Shown here: piece after piece, positions 16,826 through 27,836 of the stretch | Position numbering within the stretch: the stretch's first letter is position 1 | Layout: each line of letters begins with the position of its first letter | Source of the DNA: a virus | DNA length: 64,000 nucleotides | Strand: one strand, 5' to 3' | IMG/VR virus record: IMGVR_UViG_3300025592_000008 | Location: 1 to 64,000 of that record | Made by a program: the position numbers and the translations under genes | The notes under the pieces: generated by a model | Databases searched by the model: none | What the model was told of the DNA's origin: nothing | Seen by the model: the letters and a program-made list of their open reading frames with translations, nothing else

Positions 16826-17959
16826 TTAAAATGAAACCTCCAAACATTCTGCGTATACTTTATTTAAATAGATGTCTACTTTCTTTTCGTATTTCTGTAC
16901 AATTTTGTAGTCTTGTCCATTTTTCTTAGCATCTAAGTAATGTCCCCGTAAAGATTTTTTAGCATCTTTTAACTTAATTACAGCTTCCATACTCTTCTCT
17001 GTAGATTCTATGTTATCTTTTTTACTTGCCATTAAATCCTCAAATAAGTCCGTAGCGTCATAATAAATATCTAAGACTTTACTCTTTGCTGGGTTTACGG
17101 TGTTTAAGATAGTGCTGTATACAGTTTTTTTCTGACCTGGTTCAGACCAAAATGCGTTTTGTAAAATTTCAAAGTCTTCTTCAGTTACTTCTGATTTACC
17201 GTTCATATACGCTTCTGCTTTTAGTAATTTTTTAGAAAACATATATGTCCTATCAGTAACGTCGATATTTTCTTCCTTTAACTTTTCTCTCAGCTCAGTT
17301 AGAAGGTCAACCATTTCATCGGATATCTGAACTTCCATTGCTTGAGCTTTTGCGGCATGAATGTCGGATAAACTTAAAGTCGTATTTCCTTCAAAACCAT
17401 TTTTTAATTTCATTAATTTAGAAAAATTAGATGGCTCCTGAATGCGGCTTACCATATATTTTAACTGAAATCTATCGTACATAGCTTCTAAGTTATCAGA
17501 TTCTTCTGGTAATTCATTTGATGCGCCTACCACTGTTAATATTGGGGTCTTCACTGCCTTCCCGTTATTGTAGAAGGTTCTCTCATTTAACACGCTTAGT
17601 AATGCATTTAAAACACCTGAATTACACTTGAAGACTTCATCAATAAAACCTACATGAGAGTCCGGAAGTTTTCCATCCGTAATTCTTTTGTACTCATCGT
17701 TTTCCAAACCTTTTAAAGAGTAAGGGCCAAAAAGCTCTTCTGGTGTTGAGAATCTGTTCACTAGCCATCCAAAATAGTTAGTGTCCTTAATTAACGACGC
17801 CCAACTATTTACAAGAAGTGACTTAGATACTCCGGGAGGGCCCAAAAATAGAACATTGTTTCCCGATAATATGCCTAAGGTTAGTCCTCTGACTTCGTCT
17901 TCCCTCTCTATAAAATAAGAGTTTAAGGTACTCTCTGTTTTTAATAATTTTTTTAACAT
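16826..17959 (-). CDS. MoxR-type AAA+ ATPase
   Basis: 377 residues. Walker A GPPGVSKS (40-47), Walker B VGFIDEVFK, sensor-1 region VVGASNELPEES and an arginine-finger segment YDRFQLKY place it with the RavA/MoxR branch. The C-terminal third is helical. Its stop TAA abuts the ATG of the VWA gene, so the two products are made together and probably act as one complex. Confidence 0.88.
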   Translation of the reverse strand: MLKKLLKTESTLNSYFIEREDEVRGLTLGILSGNNVLFLGPPGVSKSLLVNSWASLIKDTNYFGWLVNRFSTPEELFGPYSLKGLENDEYKRITDGKLPDSHVGFIDEVFKCNSGVLNALLSVLNERTFYNNGKAVKTPILTVVGASNELPEESDNLEAMYDRFQLKYMVSRIQEPSNFSKLMKLKNGFEGNTTLSLSDIHAAKAQAMEVQISDEMVDLLTELREKLKEENIDVTDRTYMFSKKLLKAEAYMNGKSEVTEEDFEILQNAFWSEPGQKKTVYSTILNTVNPAKSKVLDIYYDATDLFEDLMASKKDNIESTEKSMEAVIKLKDAKKSLRGHYLDAKKNGQDYKIVQKYEKKVDIYLNKVYAECLEVSF

Positions 17960-17982
17960 CTTTTTTTTTGTTTCCTTTGTTT

Positions 17983-18294
17983 TTAATTAAATAATCTGCA
18001 TTGCCTAAAAGAGGCTTCTAATCTTTCGTTTTCTTTTTTAAAGTGTTCGTCTGCTTGTTTCAACTTGCCTTCCAGTAGTTGATCAAACTCTTCCTTATTT
18101 TTAAACTCAACAGGAAGAACAATATCTGAAAAACTTTCTAGACTGTTTGTACATACCATGACTTCTAGTTTAGTTACATACCCAACATCATTTGTACAAA
18201 CATTTACATGTACGTCCCTTACAAAGTCGTATCCTTCTAAATCATACGCCGATTCTTCATAACTTATTGGGTCCTGCTTCGGGATATCAATCAT
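17983..18294 (-). CDS. Small unknown protein leading the MoxR-VWA operon
   Basis: 103 residues, acidic, beta-rich first half and a charged helical end (KQADEHFKKENERLEAS). 23 bases separate it from the MoxR gene. Could be the third member of the operon; no domain recognised. Confidence 0.65.
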   Translation of the reverse strand: MIDIPKQDPISYEESAYDLEGYDFVRDVHVNVCTNDVGYVTKLEVMVCTNSLESFSDIVLPVEFKNKEEFDQLLEGKLKQADEHFKKENERLEASFRQCRLFN

Positions 18295-18306
18295 CTTTAG
18301 TTTCCT

Positions 18307-18435
18307 TTACTTATCTTTTTTTTTCGAATCTTTTTTTGTGTGTTCTTCGTCGGTGCCATAAATTAGATCAAGTACAAACGTAGAAACAGTTTTTACTATG
18401 TCTGTTATTGATGACTTCATTTCAGAATCTTTCAT
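18307..18435 (-). CDS. Tiny protein upstream of the MoxR operon
   Basis: 42 residues: helical first half with FVLDLIYG and a Lys/Asp tail. ATG at 18435, TAA at 18307, 12 bases before the next gene. Unknown. Confidence 0.45.
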   Translation of the reverse strand: MKDSEMKSSITDIVKTVSTFVLDLIYGTDEEHTKKDSKKKDK

Positions 18436-18492
18436 AGATAAATATGGTTATTTTTTTTAAATTAGAAAGAGACAGATAGTCCCTTTCTTTCC

Positions 18493-18558
18493 TTACTTAC
18501 CCCAAGGTTCGACGTAAATTTCGTCGTTGGGATCACTTTCTTTTTCTTTTGTATTCAA
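18493..18558 (-). CDS. Possible 21-residue leader ORF
   Basis: From a TTG at 18558 to TAA at 18493: KEKESDPNDEIYVEPWGK-like sequence. It lies about 75 bases downstream of the promoter-like element at 18632. An upstream in-frame TAA forces a TTG start. Protein-like composition, but too short to be sure. The same bases also form a CGACG/CGTCG hairpin. Confidence 0.3.
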   Translation of the reverse strand: MNTKEKESDPNDEIYVEPWGK

Positions 18559-18631
18559 AAATATGTCCCTGGTTTATCAGTTGACATAGCCGTACTGTTA
18601 GTTTATATTTAAACAGTACAACGTTACTTAA

Positions 18632-18643
18632 TTCTTATACCAA
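18632..18643 (-). promoter_or_regulatory. Recurrent GGTATAAGAA promoter element
   Basis: Minus-strand TTGGTATAAGAA, same core as eight other sites in the window. It points to the minus-strand MoxR operon side and sits 22 bases before the plus-strand RNA polymerase gene, so it may separate the two transcription units. Confidence 0.6.
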
Positions 18644-18664
18644 TATTTATAAAAAAAAATTTCT

Positions 18665-21600
18665 ATGAAAAACGCTAATTACTTAGACCACCGACTCCAG
18701 AATAAAAACATCTTTTCTTCCATATCTAACTCTATAGAGGCGGCCTTCCCCGTAGAATCTAATGGTAGAAAACTTATTATAGAGAATGTCGTAGTAAAAG
18801 ATACTCTCTCTGATATGGATTTCCCTGAGCAAAAGAAAGTAAAATTAAACAGGAAGACATGGCAAATTCCTATATATGCTGATATAAAGATTATTGACTC
18901 TACTTCTGGTAAGATTATTAGTCAGAAAAAAAATTCAAAAATAGGACACATACCAAAGCTAACAAACAGGTTCACAGCAATAATAGACGGTAATGAGTAT
19001 CAAACAACCAACCAACTTAGAAGAAAGTCTGGTATATATGCTAGGGTAAAGAATAATGGTGAGCTTGAGAATGAATTTAATCTTGAGCGTGGCTATAATT
19101 TTAAAATGCAGCTGGATCCTATAAAACAAATTTTTGTTGTAATATTAAAAAATAGAAAATATAGACTCTGGACATTACTAAACTTACTCGGCGTATCTGA
19201 TAGAGATATGGAAAAAGCTTGGGGATCTGACCTTTTATTACTAAATAAAAAAGGGGCACTAAATACTGAGGTTTCAGAAATGACCTCAATTTACAAAAAC
19301 TTCTACAAAAAAGATCCGAAAGATTATAAGGAGGTTATTAATGGCTTAAATGAGTACTTCAATAACTATACAAAAGTTAGTAAAGAAACAACTAAGGTGA
19401 CTCTAGGTACAGGATACGAAACTGTAAATGGAAAAACCTTATTAGCTTCATCGGTGAAGTTACTGAATATAAATAAAGGGATCGATATACCCGACAAAAG
19501 AGATAGTTTAATCTTTAAAAATATATATGGTATAGATGATTTATTGTCAGCACATTTTGATAAACATAAAGAATCTTTGCAGAGAAAAATGATCCGATCC
19601 ATGTCATTGAAAGATAACGTTAGGGATATTGTTAGTGCTAGTGCTTTCTCTAAGCCAATAAAAGAGTTCTTTACTGTGGGCGACTTATCTGCAACTCCTC
19701 CACAAACTAACCCTGCAAGTATACTAGCTGATTGGAGAAAAACGACACCAATGGGCACGGGTGGGATAGGTAGTAGCCATGCAATTACAATGGAGGCTAG
19801 GTCTGTCCAACCTTCACACTTCGGTTTTTTAGACTCCCTCGCTACCCCAGAATCGGGGAAAATTGGGGTGTCAGTCGGCTTAACTTCAGAAGTCCATAAG
19901 GTAGGAAATGACATAACTAGCCCGGTAATTGATAAGAAAGGAAAAATCCACTATTTAAATCCTACTCAGTTTTTTTCTAAGGTGGTAGGATTTCCAGATC
20001 AATATATAACTGTTAACGGTCTTCCCAAGTCACGAGGGCCTAGAGTTATTGTTATGCATGAAGGTAAAACTAAGAAGATCTCATCTTCAGAAGTCGATTT
20101 TTACTTGAGATCGCCTAAATCTATGTTTTCCTTTGAGTCAAATATGGTTCCTTTTTTAGAAACTGTACAAGGTAATAGGGGGTCGATGGGAGGTCGCATG
20201 ATTACACAGGCGCTTGCATTAGATCAAAAAGAAGCTCCTTATGTCCAGGTAAAACGGGATGAAGATAAAACGTACGAACAGTTAGTAGGAAACTTTTTAA
20301 ATCCGGTCATACTGAAAGGGGAGCGAGGTATTATAGAAAAAATTACAGATGATTACGTGACTATAAAAAAGTCTAACGGGGAGTCATTCAGTAAGGGACT
20401 GTACAATAATTTTCCATTAAATCAAGATGGATTTCTTCACTCCGATGTATTAGTTAAAGTAGGGGACAAAGTAAAAGAGGGGGACTCACTAGCTGACAGC
20501 AATTATTCTAGTAACGGAGCTTTATCAATAGGTAAAAATTTGACTGTGGCATACATGCCTTGGAAAGGATACAATTTCGAAGACGGAGCAGTGATAACGG
20601 AAAGTGCTGCTGAAAAACTTTCACACACAATGATCCATAAAAAAAATGTTTACTTTAATCCTAAGATTAGTTCGTTTGATAAGAAAAAGTTTTCGGCGTG
20701 GTATCCAGATGAGATTAGTCCAGATAACCTAGCTAAGTTAGGGTCAGATGGTATAGCAAAAAAAGGAAAAGAATTTTTTCCTGGTGAGGTAGTGGCAGCT
20801 TTTTTAGTTGAAAAAGTTTTGGATGATCAAGAAAGAGCATTAAAAAAATTAAATAAGGCTATATTTAGTATGTACACCAAAGTTGTTGTAGAGTGAGATG
20901 AGGATGAGTCTGGTACAGTAATAGATATTAAAAAAATAGGTAGAAACTTAGATATTTACATAAAATCTGTACACCCATTTAAACTAGCTGACAAACTGAG
21001 CGGGAGATATGGTAATAAAAATATTGTTACTAAAATAATTCCTGACAGTGAAGCACCACATAGGCCCGATGGTACTTCTGTAGACATAATGTTGAACCCA
21101 CACGGTGTCCCTGGACGTATGAATATTGGACAACTCTTAGAAGCTGGGGCTGGAAAAATTGCAAAGAAAACTGGAAACACTTATATAGTAGATAACTTCG
21201 ATGACCCGAATGATGACTCTTCTAAAAGGGTGCTGGCTGATATAAAGAAAGCAGGCGTTGAGCCTAATGAAATTTTAACTGATGGTAAGACTGGGAAAGC
21301 TTTTAAAAACCCCATATTTGTCGGTGAAAAATATTTTATGAAACTTAGGCACATCGTCAAGAAAAAATCCGCTGGTCACGGAATAGGAAGCTATGATGTA
21401 GACAACAGGCCTGTTGGTAAAGGTGCACAGAAAGCTGGTCATATGGAGACTTACGCATATTTGGCCCATGGTGCAAAAAATAATTTGTATGAAATTGCAA
21501 ACATAAAAGGCAGAGAAAATGAAGAGTACTGGAGAGCATTACAATTGGGTTTGATGCCCCCTAAACCGTCTAGAAACTTTGTATTTGATAAGATGTTAAA

Positions 21601-24600
21601 TAGATTAAAAGCAGCTGGCGTAAATACAGAGAAAGTTGGCGACACAATAAAAATCTTTCCTCTCACAGACAAGGATGTAAAAAAATTAAGTAATGGGGAA
21701 TTAAAAGATCCTGGTGCGTTATTGATAGGTAAAAACCTTGCTAGCAGGAAAGGAGGTTTATTTGACAACGACGTTACAGGCGGGTCTTCTGGGAAGAATT
21801 GGTCCCACATTAAGTTAGTTGATAGAATACCTAATCCTATGTATCAAGATTCTATTCAAAAAATACTGGGTATAACAGAAAATAAATTTAGTTCTGTTAT
21901 GGATGGTAGTGAGAGATTAGATCCTAGCTTTAAAAAAGCTGGCGGTTTTAATTCTATACTTTCAGCACTTAAAAGCTTAGATGTGGGTAAAGAGCTCACT
22001 TCATCAAAACGTATGTTAAAAAAAGCTCCTCCATCAGATGTCAATAAATTGAATAAAAAGGTTAGGTTTTTACAGAATTTAAAAAAGTTGAAGTTAAGTG
22101 CTTATGATGCGTATACTATGCAATACCTACCAGTTTTACCGCCAATTTTTAGACCAATTTATCCATTACCCTCTGGAGATTTAATGGTAAATGATTTAAA
22201 TCACCATTATAGGGATGTGGGGCTTATCAACCAGGGTTATAGAAAAGCTAAAGCAGCTAACGTACTAACTAAAGAAGATGAAATTAAGTACTCAAATAAT
22301 TTATATAGTTCTGTAAAAGCTCTACAAGGGTTTATAGACCCAATAACTTATGGGAATAAAAAGTATAAGGGTATTTTAAAAGATTTATCTGGACAAAGTT
22401 TAAAACGTGGGTTTGTTCACGGTACTATGTGGGACTCTAGACAGGATTTATCAGGAAGATCTACCATCACTGTTGAGCCGTCCTTGGGGATAGACCAGGT
22501 AGGCGTTCCCACTAAAATGGCTTACAAGATATTTCAACCTTTTATTATAAAGGATTTAAAGCAACAAGGTATGAGTGCGTCAGCAGCTTTAAAAGCATAC
22601 AATGACGAAGATATTTTAGCTAAAAATTCTTTAAATAATGTAGTAAAATCTAGACCAGTAGTTATTAATAGGGCGCCTTCTTTACACAAACATAGTATTC
22701 AAGCATTTAATACCGTCCTTACTGATGGAAGTGATATAAAATTAAACCCTATAGTTGTGAAAGGGTTTAATGCTGACTTTGACGGGGACACTATGTCAGT
22801 AAACATACCAATTGGCAACGATGCAATAGAAGAAGCTAATCGTATGTTACCAAGTAAAAATATTTTTAAGCACGGTGATCTTTCTGTTGTACCCGATCTG
22901 GGACAGGATTACCAGTTAGGGCTGTACCAAGCTAGCTTACTAGGTAAAAATACCGGTAAATCTTTTAAGACTATATCAGATGCTAAGAGTGCAAGACTTG
23001 AGATGACAGATGTTTTTAAGCTAGGCAGACAAAATATGACTCTTGGGCAGTACTATATAAATAAAGATTTGCCAGAGCCATTAAAGGATTACTCCCGCGT
23101 AATGGATGCTAATACAGTTGGTGACGTGCTTTCTAGGGTAGGAAAGAACTACCGTGATAAATTTTCTGTTATTATAAATGCCTGGAAGGATTTATCTGTC
23201 CAGTATGGGCATACAATCGGTAACACTGTATCTATTACAGATTTTGCTATAAATAGGGATTATAGAGATAGACTGTATAAAGACAGACTTCCTAAGATAC
23301 AGGCGATGTCAGGAGATAAAAGAATAGAGGCTTTATTAAAGCTTACTACTGATACAGAAAAAGCACAAGATAAAAGCCTATCTTCCTCAAATAATTTATA
23401 CAGAATGTATGAGTCAGGATCTTTTAGTAAGAAAGACTCTATAAGACAAGTTTTATCGATGCCAGGGGTTTTGCAGGATGTTTCTGGTAAAGCGTTGCCT
23501 ATACCCGTTTTAAAATCTTACGGTGAGGGGATAGACACTCCATCATACTTTAATTCAATGTATGCGGTAAGAAAGGGAACTATTGACAGAGCAGTAAATA
23601 CTCAGGATTCTGGGGCTTTAAACAAAACTTTGCTTAGCGTAAATAGAAATTTACTTATTACTGAAGAAGATTGCAAGACATTAAGAGATATAGAAATGAC
23701 GGTGGATAGCAAGGACGCCATGGATAGAGTTCTAGGACAGTCCGTGTCTGGTGTCGCAAGGAGAAATGACTTGATCAATAGTAACATGATTTTGAAGCTA
23801 AAGACTGCAGGAATAAGGTCAATAAAAGTTCGTAGCCCCTTGACTTGTGAGTCTGTAGAAGGTATCTGCAGTTTTTGTTACGGGTTAATGCCTAACGGAA
23901 GTCTACCTTCAGTAGGTGTTTCTATTGGTATTCTTGAGTCCCAAGCTTTGACCGAACGCTCGACACAATTAGTTATGAAAACTTTTCATAGTGGTGGATC
24001 TGCGTCTGCGGGTGGAGGCTTGACAGATAAATTTCCTAGATTAGAACAATTGTTAAAAGTTCCTGAGAAGCTGCTCGGTAAAGCTACTCTTAGCGATGTA
24101 AAGGGAAAGGTAAAGTGGATAGAAAAGAATCCTATAGGAGGTTATGACCTTAGAATAGAAGGGTATGGAACTCAGAACGACAAAACGTTTACAGTTCCTT
24201 CCGGAAGAATCCCAGTAGTAAAAATAGGTGACTTAGTCAATGTGGGAGATAAGGTATCTGATGGAACTATAAAACCGCAAGAGTTGAGTGACTTAAAATC
24301 TCACTTAGAGGCACAGCAATATATTGTTGACGAGCTAAATGGTCCTGTATTTGATAGTAAATTTTTTAAGAAAACATTTGAAACTATAGTAAGAGGTATA
24401 TCTGATAATGCATATATTACAGAAGCTCCGACAGGTAGCGGGTTTTTAAGGGGAGACAAAACGTCCATTACAAGAATTGAAAGACTAAATAAAGAAAGGG
24501 AAATGACTGGATTAGACTTAATAGGATATAGGCCATATTTTAAATCCGTAGATACTCTTAACTCAGACAGTGAAGATTGGTTAACAAAATTTACTACTAA

Positions 24601-24727
24601 TAGGATAAAAGCTGCTTTAGTAGAGGGGGCTTCTGCTGGTCAGGTGACGGACATACACGGTAAAGACCCAATACCTGCATATATTTATGGGGAAGAATTT
24701 GCTAGAAATGAAGGGGAGTATTATTAA
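18665..24727 (+). CDS. rpoBC: Fused beta-beta' RNA polymerase, TGA-recoded
   Basis: 2020 residues if the TGA at 20894 (codon 744) is Trp; frames before and after it are identical. Beta part: rifampicin-region block TGGIGSSHAITMEARSVQP, MPWKGYNFEDGAVITE and, after the TGA, DKLSGRYGNKNIVTKI. Beta' part from about residue 1000: DLSGRSTITVEPSLG, NRAPSLHKHSIQAFN, catalytic NADFDGD (1369-1375), second zinc site (EEDCKT...CESVEGICSFC) and trigger-loop block QLVMKTFHSGGSAS. The N-terminal beta' zinc-binding domain of bacteria is missing: GLFDNDVTGG passes straight to GKNWSHIKL without cysteines. Fusion occurs in a few bacteria (Helicobacter, Wolbachia). Standard decoding would give only a 743-residue fragment, so full enzyme needs UGA read-through. 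Confidence 0.93.
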
Positions 24728-25323
24728 TGAGTTTCCAAAGACCGCTTAGTACAAAAAAAGTTCCGGAATTAAAAAAGTTAATGGACAAATCTTTGGCTGC
24801 TGGAAAAAAACCACCTTTTATTAGGGCACTAAGAAGAACTGGGTTGGGAAACTTAAAATTAACTAAAACTGCCTTGTCAATAAAAGAAATAAATAACTGA
24901 AATGACCTGGATAAGGCTGTAGGCAAAATAATGGGGGAAAGTTTATACCAAGACTTAGGCTCATTCCCAGTAGCAAAAACTGTAGGCATGAAAAGCGGAA
25001 AACAACTAGTTTTTTTAAATAAAAGAAAGTTGGGGGCGGAGTATCCTATGATAAAAAAGCATGAGCTTACCCACGCTATAAGAAACCAAAAGAACCCTCA
25101 AAAAACTTTTAGACCAAAAACACTGAAAGATAAATTTACTAGAGGCAAGAGAGATGCGATAGAAGAATTTGCTGCTCAAAACAGAATGATGAAAGGATAC
25201 GATATTCCTATATCTAGAAAAGTCAGGGAATTTTTATATCCAATTGAGTCTGGAGTAGGAGCATTTAGACATAAAGCAACAAGATTTGATGCCCTTAGAA
25301 ATTTAATAAAAATCTACTTATAA
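24727..25323 (+). CDS. HExxH-motif protein, TGA-recoded
   Basis: 198 residues with in-frame TGA at 24898. ATG overlaps the last base of the polymerase stop. The second half carries HELTHAI (HExxH), the zinc-metalloprotease signature, with further acidic residues (EEFAAQN) about 40 residues on that could be the third ligand region. The N-terminal 60 residues are basic. Might be a peptidase acting on a phage or host protein; no family recognised. Confidence 0.7.
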
Positions 25324-25349
25324 TAATAAGTACAACAACGTAACTGTAA

Positions 25350-25694
25350 ATGAAAAAAACACATAAATTAAATATCAGATTTACCGCCACATCACCTAAC
25401 GACCAAATGAAAGGTCTTATGGGTCAAAATAAATTAAAGACTAATGAAGGTGCATTATTCATCTTTGGAGAACCAAAGTCTGGTAACTTTTGAAATAAAA
25501 ATGTTTCCTTCTCAATTGATGTAGGCTTTTTTGATGTAAAAGGTAATCTTCTGAACGTGGAAAAGCTTGTAGAGGAACAGAGATACCCAGTGTTCGGGGC
25601 TGGTGAATATAAATATGTTATAGAAACTAACTCAGGTTGGTTCAAAAAAAATAATATTAAACTAGGTACTCACTATAAGGATATTATAAAATAA
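25350..25694 (+). CDS. DUF192-family protein, TGA-recoded
   Basis: 114 residues with TGA at 25491 (codon 48). The whole DUF192 pattern is present: MKGLMGQNKL, EGALFIFGEP, then F-W(TGA)-N-K-N, SIDVGFFDVKGNLLNVE, and YVIETNSGWFKK. The conserved Trp of the family's FWM-K-N block falls exactly on the TGA, which is direct evidence for TGA=Trp. Family function is unclear. TAA overlaps the ATG of the next gene. Confidence 0.88.
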
Positions 25695-26182
25695 TGAAAT
25701 ACTTTAAAAAAATAGCCCAATACGAAGACTTAACTTTAAAAGATCATGGAAGTTACTTAAAATATTTATTAAAACATAAAGCTTCCATGATAAGCCCTGG
25801 CCGTAACCTTGGTATTCCTTTGAGTACTCTTTTAAAGCATGATATGGATAAATTTAGTAAAGATATGTGGAACCCATATGTAGCATACTTTAAAGGACCA
25901 AAAGGGGTTACAGGGATTAAAGACCCTCTTATTAAAAAATTGTTTAGGGATGCTGTTGATGGGCATTATAAAAGAAACTTACACCATGCTCACAAGATGG
26001 GAATCGATCAACCATTAGAGAATCAGTTAGAAGCTCTAGCTGACTGGTACTCTGTTAATAAAAATATAAGTAGTGATAGTAAGGTATTTCCATCATTTAA
26101 AATGTGGGTAGAAGATAAAAATGAAAAATTACCTTTAAGTAGAGAGGCTAGGCTAGCAACTACTTTGCAACTAGGATTATAA
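25694..26182 (+). CDS. DUF5662-like HD-type protein
   Basis: 162 residues. HK near the N-terminus, LLKHDMDKFSKDMWNPYVAYF, DGHYKRNLHHAHK and EALADWYSV follow the HD-like metal-binding pattern of DUF5662 phage and bacterial proteins. Possibly a phosphohydrolase. Begins with FKKIAQ, the K-x-A start also seen in virion-region genes. Confidence 0.65.
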   Translation: MKYFKKIAQYEDLTLKDHGSYLKYLLKHKASMISPGRNLGIPLSTLLKHDMDKFSKDMWNPYVAYFKGPKGVTGIKDPLIKKLFRDAVDGHYKRNLHHAHKMGIDQPLENQLEALADWYSVNKNISSDSKVFPSFKMWVEDKNEKLPLSREARLATTLQLGL

Positions 26183-26183
26183 T

Positions 26184-26753
26184 ATGCCTTACTTTAAAAA
26201 CAATGATGATCAAACTATTGTATGGAGAGACCACGAATATAATTCAGAATACTTAAATGGGTATTTGGAACTAGTAGGTGAGTCCGATCCTTGCGTTATA
26301 TTAAGGCACATACCTAATAAACGGTGGGGATATGATGTTGTAACTTTAAAAGTTACTACCACTGACGTGGGATTTGAAGAAACTAAGAAACTTGGGTTTA
26401 AAAGTGACGACAATAAACCACACGTATATTATTCTTTAGTAGCCGAAGATGACCTAAGTGACTACTTTAATAATCAAAATTTTACTAAATCTAACTTTAA
26501 GGTAGAGAAAACAGAGAAAGAAAATAAACCAAAGATTTCTGTACAAAAAAATGACCCACCTATACAAGGTAAAACTGCAGAAAGAGATGTCGACTCTTAT
26601 GTTTACAAGGAAGAGGGTGAGAGAAACGAAGAGGAAGCAGGTGAAGAAGATAAAAAACCTGATATAAAATTAGGGGGGACTAAACTAGTCAGAGACTCAG
26701 AAACCCCTGTATATACTTATAAGTCTGCTAGGGAGAAGTACAAGCCTTTTTAA
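26184..26753 (+). CDS. Unknown protein with acidic C-terminus
   Basis: 189 residues. N-terminal ~85 residues look folded (RHIPNKRWGYDVVTLKV); the rest is charged and low in complexity (EEGERNEEEAGEEDKKPD). Last gene of the polymerase operon. Function unknown. Confidence 0.65.
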   Translation: MPYFKNNDDQTIVWRDHEYNSEYLNGYLELVGESDPCVILRHIPNKRWGYDVVTLKVTTTDVGFEETKKLGFKSDDNKPHVYYSLVAEDDLSDYFNNQNFTKSNFKVEKTEKENKPKISVQKNDPPIQGKTAERDVDSYVYKEEGERNEEEAGEEDKKPDIKLGGTKLVRDSETPVYTYKSAREKYKPF

Positions 26754-26757
26754 GGTA

Positions 26758-26786
26758 AAAGAAAAGGTTACATGTGTACCTTTTCC
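26758..26786. terminator. Bidirectional terminator between convergent genes
   Basis: AAAAGGT-TACATGTGT-ACCTTTT stem-loop with A-rich and T-rich flanks, lying between the plus gene ending at 26753 and the minus gene ending at 26799. Confidence 0.75.
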
Positions 26787-26798
26787 TTTTCTTATAAA

Positions 26799-27575
26799 TT
26801 AAAATAGTGTGTGTATTATCCCTGCTAATTGCTCGGAAGATATGCTCGGTGGGGTTGACTTTATAGCTTTCCTCGTTCCCCAGCTAGATAAAAATCCGGA
26901 CTCGTGATGAAACCAAGAAGGTAACTCGCTCTTTAGCTTGTTTCCTAAGTTAACTTCCGCCAAGTATTTTGATCTAAGAACTCCTAGATTATTTCCATCT
27001 TCGTATATAACGAAGTCGGCTCCTTTGGAAAACAAGATACCAGTGGTTTGTGTCTCTACACCTTTAGTTATAGCTATGTTATTGTACACCCATTCTGCTT
27101 CCTCCGCCTCCACTAGTGCTTTACGATACTTTTTATAATTTTTTAGTTCACCTATTAGGACGTTATGTGCGAAGTTGACTAATGCTTTGTCGTCGTCATA
27201 ACTGCTTCTTAGAGAATTAAATAAGTATTGTAGGGTAGGAATAGATTCCATACCTTCTCCATAAATCTCGTACCCAGTGCTCCAGTCGCCTGTTGAGTCT
27301 TGGGCGTCTATGAACCTAGAAAGATTAGTGAATGCCTCCTTATAAGTGTTTTTGCAGTACATATTTAGATAACTTGAAAATGCTGATTTATCTCCTTTTA
27401 AGCCTTTGCCACCTGCTTCCAAGTCTACTATAATAGAATCCGTATCCAGACCAACTCCGTCATGGTCTGCAGAAACGAACTCGATTGTACATTTTTTATC
27501 ACTGTTGTGTAATTTAACTAAGGATGCTGAGAATGCAGCATCCAAATCTACATAAGAATGTGTATAGATTTTCAT
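26799..27575 (-). CDS. DHH-like phosphoesterase candidate
   Basis: 258 residues. The start YTHSYVDLDAAFSASLVK resembles the D-x-D-A-x-x-S-A motif of DHH phosphoesterases; SIIVDLEAGGKG may be the second Asp motif. A C-terminal HHESGFLSSWGTRKA may be a DHHA1-like glycine/His region. If right, it would cut small oligonucleotides or cyclic dinucleotides. First gene on the minus side of the terminator. Confidence 0.6.
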   Translation of the reverse strand: MKIYTHSYVDLDAAFSASLVKLHNSDKKCTIEFVSADHDGVGLDTDSIIVDLEAGGKGLKGDKSAFSSYLNMYCKNTYKEAFTNLSRFIDAQDSTGDWSTGYEIYGEGMESIPTLQYLFNSLRSSYDDDKALVNFAHNVLIGELKNYKKYRKALVEAEEAEWVYNNIAITKGVETQTTGILFSKGADFVIYEDGNNLGVLRSKYLAEVNLGNKLKSELPSWFHHESGFLSSWGTRKAIKSTPPSISSEQLAGIIHTLF

Positions 27576-27593
27576 TTGTAATCCTTTACTTTT

Positions 27594-27836
27594 TTATTTT
27601 ATTGAGAAATTTAGTATGTCTTTTGTGTAAGCTTCCTTAAAGTCGTTCATTAAAACATCACTAACTTCTATCCCATGGCTCTCTAAAGTATGAGAAAAAG
27701 TCCTACCAACTTGCAACAAAAGTATTTGTTTAGCTTGTTCTGTAGGACTTTTACCCTCTAATCTTTCTTTAGTAAACTTTAGTAACTCTTCAATCTCCTG
27801 TAATTTTTGAGTATCTTCGTCAGTTACTCTCTTCAT
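27594..27836 (-). CDS. Small helical unknown protein
   Basis: 80 residues, mostly helical and acidic, ending FKEAYTKDILNFSIK. Its ATG overlaps the TGA of the upstream gene (ATGA), so it is translationally coupled. Unknown. Confidence 0.65.
   Translation of the reverse strand: MKRVTDEDTQKLQEIEELLKFTKERLEGKSPTEQAKQILLLQVGRTFSHTLESHGIEVSDVLMNDFKEAYTKDILNFSIK

Noticed and set aside
18665-24727. Two separate polymerase genes (beta 18665-20896, beta' 21089-24727)
   Set aside because: Both pieces are in one frame, and the bases between encode the conserved beta segment GRYGNKNIVTKI, so a single recoded chain is better.
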